The notes beneath the pieces were generated by a model that saw only the letters and a program-made list of their open reading frames with translations, ran no database searches and was not told where the DNA came from. Below are positions 15,595 through 20,091 of a stretch of 20,091 nt of DNA, in pieces. The stretch comes from Pseudomonadota bacterium. Its GTDB lineage: Bacteria; Pseudomonadota; Alphaproteobacteria; Acetobacterales; Acetobacteraceae. How positions within the stretch are numbered: position 1 is the first letter of the stretch; every line of letters starts with the position of its first letter. The DNA lies in the NCBI GenBank assembly GCA_021808985.1, contig JAKBAQ010000021.1, forward strand, positions 1-20,091. Reading direction: 5' to 3'. The translations under genes were made by a program, and so were the position numbers.

Positions 15595-15980
15595 GCACCG
15601 GGCCGACGGATAGGATGCTGACCGTTCTGATCGTCGAGGACGAAAGCATGATCGGCATGCTGCTGGAAGACCTGCTGGAGGAACTTTCCTGCAAGGTCCT
15701 GGGCCCGGCCAATTCCGTAGCGCAGTCCATGGCGCTCATCGAGACCGGGGGGCAGACTCTGGATGGCGCGTTTCTTGATATCAACCTGCGCGGAGAATTC
15801 GTCTATCCGGTGGCTGATGCCCTGCTCGCCCGCAACGTTCCGTTTGTATTCATAACAGGCAACGCCACCCACGGGATCGACCCGCGCTACGGCGCGGTGC
15901 GGACGCTGAAGAAGCCCTTCATGGCCTCGGCCATTGAGCGGGCGATAAAACATTTCGTTGAATACCGCACGAATTTTTGA
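15591..15980 (+). CDS. Single-domain response regulator (receiver only)
   Basis: A stand-alone CheY-like receiver of 129 aa with no output domain. Conserved residues are Glu16/Asp17 in IVEDES, the phosphoacceptor Asp63 in AFLDINLRGE, Thr89 in FITGN, and Lys108 in LKKPF. It overlaps the kinase by 4 nt (ATGA), so the two should be made together and form a pair. Small receivers encoded with HWE kinases, such as LovR with LovK in Caulobacter, can act as phosphate sinks or feed the alphaproteobacterial general stress response; a similar role here is inference, and no PhyR, NepR or EcfG gene is in the window. Confidence 0.92.
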   Translation: MSTGPTDRMLTVLIVEDESMIGMLLEDLLEELSCKVLGPANSVAQSMALIETGGQTLDGAFLDINLRGEFVYPVADALLARNVPFVFITGNATHGIDPRYGAVRTLKKPFMASAIERAIKHFVEYRTNF

Positions 15981-15987
15981 AATTCGT
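15969..15987. terminator. Possible bidirectional terminator between receiver gene and phaB
   Basis: Perfect inverted repeat with 8-bp arms, ACGAATTT-TTG-AAATTCGT, spanning the receiver stop codon. It sits where the two convergent genes (stops at 15980 and 15997) would need a shared terminator. The stem is AT-rich and there is no long T run on either side, so strength is doubtful. Confidence 0.3.
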
Positions 15988-15996
15988 CGCCCCTCG

Positions 15997-16728
15997 TCAG
16001 GTCATGTACTGGCCGCCATTCATGGTAATGGTCGCCCCGGTGGTGAAGCCGGCATCGTCGCTGACCAGAAAGCGCACGGCCCGGGCGATCTCCTCTGGCC
16101 GGCCCAGATGCCCGACCGGAATCTGCGCCTCGATCTGGCGCAGCGCGTCAGGCGGCACCGATGCGACCATATCGGTCATGATATAACCGGGCGCCAGGGC
16201 GTTGACCGTGATGCCCTTGGCCGCTGATTCGAGCGCCAGCGCCTTGGTGAAGCCGATCACCCCCGCCTTCGCGGCGGAATAATTGGTCTGGCCCATCTGC
16301 CCCTTCTGGCCGTTGATGGAAGAGACATTGACAATGCGGCCAAACCGGCGCTCACGCATGGAGCCGATGACGACGCGGCACATGTTGAAACAGGAGGTCA
16401 GGTCGCACTCAATCACCTGGCTCCATTGCTGCGGCGACATTTTGTGGAACATGACATCGCGCGTGATGCCGGCATTGTTCACCAGCACATCAACCTCGCC
16501 GCCGAGCGCCTCGGTGACGGCCCGCACACCCGCCTCACAGGCCGCGTAATCCATCACATTCCAGCGGAAGACGGGAATGCCGGTATCACGCTGAAACGCC
16601 GCCGCCGCCGCCTCATTGCCGCCATATGTCACCGCCACGCGATACCCGCTCACCGCCAGCTCCCGGGCGATCGCCGCGCCAATTCCTCGTGTCCCGCCTG
16701 TAACAATCGCCAATCTCGCCATTTCCAT
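15997..16728 (-). CDS. phaB: Acetoacetyl-CoA reductase
   Basis: Reduces acetoacetyl-CoA to (R)-3-hydroxybutyryl-CoA, the monomer for polyhydroxybutyrate, usually with NADPH. The 243-aa SDR has TGGTRGIG at 10-17, NNAG at 84-87, Ser137, and Tyr150/Lys154 within SSINGQKGQMGQTNYSAAKAG, a stretch characteristic of PhaB and unlike FabG. The C-terminus MNGGQYMT is also PhaB-like. The ATG at 16728 is chosen because GAGG lies 5 nt upstream; the frame opens at a TTG at 16746 that has no support. No phaA or phaC is visible, so the rest of the pathway lies elsewhere. It converges on the receiver gene and is divergent from the roadblock/kinase operon. Confidence 0.93.
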   Translation of the reverse strand: MEMARLAIVTGGTRGIGAAIARELAVSGYRVAVTYGGNEAAAAAFQRDTGIPVFRWNVMDYAACEAGVRAVTEALGGEVDVLVNNAGITRDVMFHKMSPQQWSQVIECDLTSCFNMCRVVIGSMRERRFGRIVNVSSINGQKGQMGQTNYSAAKAGVIGFTKALALESAAKGITVNALAPGYIMTDMVASVPPDALRQIEAQIPVGHLGRPEEIARAVRFLVSDDAGFTTGATITMNGGQYMT

Positions 16729-16886
16729 CGGTTCCTCTGGTGCCAAGGTATTTTTTGAAATATTTTGTATCAGAAATTTTTTTTCTTAATCAGCCCTGCC
16801 ATATATGCGCGCGCGTTTCAGCCCGTGGCGCATGCCTCAAAAATTGGCCGCGCCAACATGTTTGAGCCGGGATACCGCAAAAAACC

Positions 16887-16916
16887 ATCTCCCGGGATAT
16901 GAACCTGGCCAGGTTC
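16887..16916. repeat. Two adjacent palindromes upstream of phaB
   Basis: GAACCTGGCCAGGTTC (16901-16916) is a perfect 16-bp palindrome. Immediately beside it, ATCTCCCGGGATAT (16887-16900) is palindromic except for one position pair. On the minus strand the pair is followed by GG and six T, so for a phaB transcript starting upstream it could also act as a terminator or attenuator. A dimeric protein-binding site is equally possible. Confidence 0.45.
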
Positions 16917-16972
16917 GGTTGTCTTAAAAATGCTATCGCTGGATGATTTAGGCTGACATCCTCGGATTCTAT

Positions 16973-16990
16973 CTAGGTAGTTTTACCAAC
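16973..16990. promoter_or_regulatory. CTAGGTA element, copy 1 (imperfect)
   Basis: CTAGGTA-GTTT-TACCAAC. The left half and the 4-nt gap are identical in layout to copy 2; the right half keeps TACC only. The dyad centre is 74 bp upstream of that of copy 2. Interpreted as a weaker binding site of the same dimeric regulator. Confidence 0.5.
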
Positions 16991-17046
16991 AAACAAGCCG
17001 CTCACCGCCCGTCCCGCACCTCAAGCCGCGCGCAAACCATGCTGGA

Positions 17047-17064
17047 CTAGGTATAACTACCTAG
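17047..17064. promoter_or_regulatory. CTAGGTA element, copy 2 (perfect dyad)
   Basis: CTAGGTA-TAAC-TACCTAG, a perfect 7+7 inverted repeat with a 4-nt gap. It ends 40 bp before the -35 of the candidate promoter of the plus-strand operon, an activator-like position. The dyad of about 18 bp is of the size bound by NarL/LuxR-type response regulators, but the binding protein is not identified. Confidence 0.6.
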
Positions 17065-17104
17065 ACACAATCCGGGGGTATCAGCCACGGGCGCGGCAGA
17101 TATC

Positions 17105-17132
17105 TTGAAAAGTACTGGACGAAAAATAACAT
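17105..17132 (+). promoter_or_regulatory. Candidate promoter of the roadblock/hybrid-kinase operon
   Basis: TTGAAA (17105-17110), a 16-nt spacer, and TAACAT (17127-17132). The -35 is good and the -10 weak, as expected of an activator-dependent promoter. It would give a leader of about 55 nt before the GTG at 17193. The nearby AT-rich stretch around 17140-17165 offers alternative -10 sequences. Confidence 0.38.
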
Positions 17133-17192
17133 CGCGTTCTAATGTTTAAACCAATATTATTTTTATAACACCAAAACTCCTGGAGATTGTGA

Positions 17193-17540
17193 GTGACGCA
17201 GCTTTGCAATGCGCCGCATATGGCTCACCATTCCGAAGCGGCATGGAAAGACGCGCAAAATGCCGTTTTGCTCTGGTCGCAAGGCTATTGGTGGCATTTG
17301 CGGAATATGATGGAGCTGGCCCGGGCGCAGCTTGAGCTGCTGCAATCAGCCTTCGGGCCTGGCCGCGCGGAGGAGTTCCGCGCGTGGACCTGTGGCGCAG
17401 CGGGCGCGCTGCCGCCGGGCTGGCTCATCAACCCCAGCGACCCGCTGGAGGACATATTGCTGGGCTGCCAGCTCATGGATGATGGTTTTGGCTCCAGCTT
17501 CTTTGAACAGGAAGATCATTTAGGAGATGTATATGCCTGA
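17193..17540 (+). CDS. Hypothetical protein, 115 aa, first gene of the signalling operon
   Basis: I do not recognise the family. The start is GTG at 17193, with GGAG 7 nt upstream. Residues about 10-60 look helical and Trp-rich (AAWKDAQNAVLLWSQGYWWHLRNMMELARAQLELLQSAFG); the MELARAQLELLQSAFG part faintly recalls phasins, which would be notable next to phaB but is too short to rely on. The second half (AWTCGAAGALPPGWLINPSDPLEDILLGC) has no known motif, and the C-terminus is acidic. No signal peptide or membrane segment. Its last 8 nt overlap the Roadblock gene, so the two are probably co-translated and may interact. Codon use matches the neighbours. Confidence 0.75.
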   Translation: MTQLCNAPHMAHHSEAAWKDAQNAVLLWSQGYWWHLRNMMELARAQLELLQSAFGPGRAEEFRAWTCGAAGALPPGWLINPSDPLEDILLGCQLMDDGFGSSFFEQEDHLGDVYA

Positions 17541-17898
17541 AGATCAGATAAAAGCCCTATTGCATCGGCTGAACGAAAGCGCGCCCGGCATTGAGGCCTC
17601 GCTGCTCATGTCCTCGGATGGCTCCATCATCTCCTCGGCACTTTCCGAGGATATCACGGATGACGATCTGGGCGCCATGCTCTCCATGCTCCTCTCGCTG
17701 GGCAAGCACATGGCGGCGAGCATCATCCGTGGTGATTTTGAGCAAGCCACGATCTGCGGCAAAACCGGCCGTGTGCTGGTCATCCCGGCTGGCAGCGATG
17801 CCGCGCTGTGGACCATCACCAGCAACCTCACCAGCGCGGAGACTCTGTTCCAAAGCGCCAGCCCCGCGGCAAAGGCCGCCGCCGGGCTGCTGCACTAG
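17533..17898 (+). CDS. Roadblock/LC7 domain protein (MglB-like)
   Basis: Roadblock/LC7 proteins are small dimeric modules that often regulate Ras-like GTPases (MglB with MglA) or serve as scaffolds in signalling complexes. The 121-aa product has the expected layout: an N-terminal helix (QIKALLHRLNESAPGIEASLLMS), a strand with SSDGSIISSALSED at 27-40, a long central helix (DDDLGAMLSMLLSLGKHMAASII), then strands FEQATICGKTGRVLVIPAG and AALWTITS. The start is the ATG at 17533, which has AGGAG 6 nt upstream; an ATG at 17527 touches that AGGAG and is unlikely. No GTPase gene is seen nearby; instead it lies between an unknown gene and a hybrid kinase, so it may be a partner of that kinase. Confidence 0.85.
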   Translation: MPEDQIKALLHRLNESAPGIEASLLMSSDGSIISSALSEDITDDDLGAMLSMLLSLGKHMAASIIRGDFEQATICGKTGRVLVIPAGSDAALWTITSNLTSAETLFQSASPAAKAAAGLLH

Positions 17899-17980
17899 CG
17901 CCGCGCATGGCGTGAGCCAAGGCGGGCGAGCCAAGCGCCTCACATCAATCGCGTAAGCCTGGCCTACTGAAACGAAAAAT

Positions 17981-20091
17981 ATGGCAAACCGGCAAAAACC
18001 CCAGAGCGCGCGAAGCCAAACGCCCGAGACCAAGCCGCTGGCCGGGCTGGTCCAGGCCACGATACTGGATATCTACGCGCCGGCCTCGGTGGCGACCAAC
18101 CGCCAGCATGCCGCGCTCTATTTCTGCGGCCCGGTTGAGCGTTACCTGCAAATCCCCCCCGGAGAGCCACGGCAGGACCTGCTCGCCATGGCCCGCGAGG
18201 GGCTGCGGCCCATGCTGCGCGAGGCCATCGCCCGCGCCTTCAACGGCGGCCGGCCGGTGCGCGTGCATGGCGGCAAGCAGGCCGGGGTGACGATAGACGT
18301 CCGGCCGCTGGAGGATGACCTGGCGCTTGTCAGCTTCATCGACGAGCCGCCCCAGGCGGGCGAGCCGGCCAGCGCCGATGCCGCGCGCGGCTATGCGGAG
18401 GCGATCGTCGATACCATCCGCGAGCCGCTGGCGGTCATCGACCAGGGGCTGAGGGTCGTCTCGGTCAACACCGCCTTCACCAGCGCCTTTGGCCTGACGC
18501 TCAAATCCCTCCAGGGGCAAAGCCTGGGCGATTTGGGCAACGGCATATTGCGCGACAAGGCGCTGCACGCAATGCTCGCGCGGGTGGCGCGCGCGCGGGT
18601 GGAGACCGATACGCTCGAGCTTGAGGTGGAACGGCCCAATGGCGGGCTGCGCGTGTGGAAGGCCACGGCCCGCGGCTTCATCCCCGCGCCGGCGGAGCCG
18701 CCGATGATCCTGCTGGTGCTCAACGACATCACCGACCGGCAGCATATTCTCCACCGGCAAATGCAGATGATGCTCGACGCCCTGCCGGGCGCCGTCATCG
18801 CGGTTGATGACCAGCGGCTGATCCGTTTCGTCAACCATCTGGTCGAGCCGCTGTTCGGCTACGGCCCTGGCGAGCTGACGGGGCGCAGCATAGAGGTTCT
18901 GGTGCCCGCCGCGCTGCGCCCGCGCCATGAGCAGCTCCACGCCGCCTACATGGCGCAGATGCCCGCCGCGCGGCAGATGGGCGCGGCTCTCAACATCAGT
19001 GGCATGAACAAGGATGGCGGGGAAATTCCGCTGAAAATCGGCCTCAGCCCGGTCACCACCTCGGATGGGACACTGGTCCTCGCGACCATTCTGGACCTGC
19101 GGGAGCAGAAGGCCTCGGAGGCCAGGCTGTGGGAAGCCATGGCCGAGGCCGACCGCGCCAATCAGGCCAAGTCCCGCTTTCTCGCCGCCGCCAGCCATGA
19201 CCTGCGCCAGCCGCTGCAAACCATCGGCCTGCTGCTTGGGGTGCTGGCCAAGCGCACCGCCGGGCCAGAGGCGCAGGCCATCGTCGGCAAGCTGGAGAAC
19301 ACCATCGCCGGCATGTCGGAGCTGCTCGATACGCTGCTCGACATCAACCAGATCGAGAGCGGCGGGCTGAAGCCGGAGATCACCGATTTCGCGGTCGCCG
19401 GCTTCTTCACCCGGCTGATCGACCTCTACGGCCCGATCGCCGCCGCGAAGGGGCTGGAATTGCGCGTCGTGCCCTCCTCCGCCGCCATCCACAGCGACCA
19501 TCATCTGCTGGAGCGCGTGGTGGGGAATTTGCTGTCCAACGCGATCAAATACACTGACCGGGGGCGGATTCTGCTCGGCTGCCGGCGCCGCGGCGGCAAG
19601 CTGCGCATCGAGGTCTGGGATACCGGCATCGGCATTCCCGAGGAGAGCACGGCCAAGGTGTTCGAGGAATTCCACCGGCTGAACCCCGAGGATAGCAGCC
19701 GCTTCGGCCTTGGCATCGGCCTCTACATCGTGCAGCGCCTGGCCTTGCTGCTCGAGCATACGGTCGAGGTGCGCTCGCATCCCGGCCGTGGCACGATGTT
19801 CGCCGTGGTCGCCATGGCGGGCGACCAGGCGGCGCTGTCGCGCGCGGCCCGCGCGGAGCAGGCCGGCCCAGGCGCCAGGCCGCCCGCCATCCTGCTGGTC
19901 GAGGACGACCCGAACCAGCTCGAATCCCTGCGCCTGCTGCTGGAAACCGAGGGGTATCGCGTGATGGCGGTGCGCACCGGCGAGGAGGCGCTGGCCCTGG
20001 CGCACAACGCGCGCAACCAGCCGGATCTGATCGTCGCGGACTATAACCTGCCCGGCGGCATGAACGGCCTGCAGGTGATCAAAGCGGTGCG
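17981..20091 (+). CDS. Hybrid sensor histidine kinase (PAS-PAS-PAS-HisKA-HATPase-receiver), 3' end beyond the window
   Basis: The frame runs open from the ATG at 17981 to the window edge (703 codons). Residues 20-120 (LAGLVQATILDIYAPASV, then YFCGPVERYLQIPPGEP and LLAMAREGLRPMLREAI) closely resemble the PAS-like linker found after CheR in large CheB-CheR-kinase fusions, though no CheB or CheR part is present. Two further PAS domains follow at about 135-255 and 260-380. The kinase core has His406 in AASHDLRQPLQTIGLLL, Asn516 and Asn520 in GNLLSNAIKYT, the G1 box DTGIGIP from 547 and the G2 box FGLGIGLYIVQ from 575. A receiver begins near 636 with Glu641-Asp642-Asp643 and phosphoacceptor Asp687 in VADYNLPGG. 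There is no membrane segment, so it is a cytoplasmic sensor. The ATG has no clear Shine-Dalgarno and lies 82 nt after the Roadblock gene. Confidence 0.93.
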   Translation, partial: MANRQKPQSARSQTPETKPLAGLVQATILDIYAPASVATNRQHAALYFCGPVERYLQIPPGEPRQDLLAMAREGLRPMLREAIARAFNGGRPVRVHGGKQAGVTIDVRPLEDDLALVSFIDEPPQAGEPASADAARGYAEAIVDTIREPLAVIDQGLRVVSVNTAFTSAFGLTLKSLQGQSLGDLGNGILRDKALHAMLARVARARVETDTLELEVERPNGGLRVWKATARGFIPAPAEPPMILLVLNDITDRQHILHRQMQMMLDALPGAVIAVDDQRLIRFVNHLVEPLFGYGPGELTGRSIEVLVPAALRPRHEQLHAAYMAQMPAARQMGAALNISGMNKDGGEIPLKIGLSPVTTSDGTLVLATILDLREQKASEARLWEAMAEADRANQAKSRFLAAASHDLRQPLQTIGLLLGVLAKRTAGPEAQAIVGKLENTIAGMSELLDTLLDINQIESGGLKPEITDFAVAGFFTRLIDLYGPIAAAKGLELRVVPSSAAIHSDHHLLERVVGNLLSNAIKYTDRGRILLGCRRRGGKLRIEVWDTGIGIPEESTAKVFEEFHRLNPEDSSRFGLGIGLYIVQRLALLLEHTVEVRSHPGRGTMFAVVAMAGDQAALSRAARAEQAGPGARPPAILLVEDDPNQLESLRLLLETEGYRVMAVRTGEEALALAHNARNQPDLIVADYNLPGGMNGLQVIKAV

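Larger units (their letters stand above)
16729..17192. other. Long regulatory intergenic region between phaB and the divergent signalling operon
   Basis: 464 bp with no convincing gene on either strand. From left to right it holds an A/T-tract zone near the phaB start (about 16747-16790, where a phaB promoter should lie but no clear consensus is seen), two adjacent palindromes (16887-16916), two CTAGGTA-type elements 74 bp apart, and a candidate promoter for the plus-strand operon at 17105-17132. Such length and density of symmetric elements in a compact genome suggests multi-input control of one or both flanking genes. Confidence 0.7.

Noticed and set aside
15997..16728. FabG (3-oxoacyl-ACP reductase) identity for the minus-strand SDR
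   Set aside because: The NGQKGQMGQTNYSAAKAG stretch and the NGGQYM terminus are characteristic of PhaB, and no fatty-acid synthesis genes are adjacent.
17899..17980. Remnant of a CheB-CheR coding region upstream of the hybrid kinase
   Set aside because: Only 82 bp separate the Roadblock stop from the kinase start, an in-frame stop lies at 17954, and no CheR-like residues are visible, so there is no direct trace of a lost upstream half.
17945..20005. Very long open frame on the minus strand opposite the hybrid kinase gene
   Set aside because: The plus strand here encodes a clear PAS-HisKA-HATPase-receiver protein; the antisense product is Gln/His/Arg/Gly-rich with no domain, a typical effect of GC-rich codon bias.

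Overview
This is a high-GC stretch of an alphaproteobacterial chromosome, most likely from Acetobacteraceae or a close relative. Three things suggest this: the alpha-type GyrA, a NadQ-like regulator beside nadABC, and a paired hairpin repeat of a style I recall from acetic-acid and acidophilic Acetobacteraceae genomes. That placement is an inference from sequence style; no rRNA is present. I saw no tRNA, rRNA, CRISPR array, insertion sequence or phage gene.

Positions 1-5274 are a minus-strand housekeeping block. In transcription order it reads yicC, gmk, then (after a short gap with a candidate promoter) gyrA, coaD and a cyclophilin-type peptidyl-prolyl isomerase cut by the window edge. A plus-strand short-chain dehydrogenase starts 38 bp from yicC. 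It is followed by an AT-rich leader, a 70-codon orphan ORF, and two adjacent near-perfect hairpins that lie between this ORF and a convergent glutathione peroxidase gene.

Positions 7317-13750 form a cofactor-biosynthesis block on the plus strand. nadQ encodes a Nudix-like/winged-helix regulator. It is followed by two palindromic candidate operators around a candidate promoter and an intrinsic terminator, and then by tightly packed nadA-nadB-nadC-pabB-pabC. The first three genes make nicotinate mononucleotide from aspartate and dihydroxyacetone phosphate. The last two make 4-aminobenzoate for folate.

Positions 13867-15980 encode a membrane-bound HWE-family histidine kinase overlapping a single-domain receiver. 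A convergent phaB (acetoacetyl-CoA reductase, PHB synthesis) follows. A 464-bp intergenic region, the longest here, separates phaB from a second signalling operon that runs off the right edge: an unrecognised 115-aa protein, a Roadblock/LC7 protein, and a hybrid histidine kinase. The first domain of that kinase looks like the linker-PAS of CheB-CheR-kinase fusions. Two copies of a CTAGGTA-N4-TACC element lie 74 bp apart upstream of this operon. This right-hand locus and the nadQ/nadA regulatory region are the parts most worth following up.
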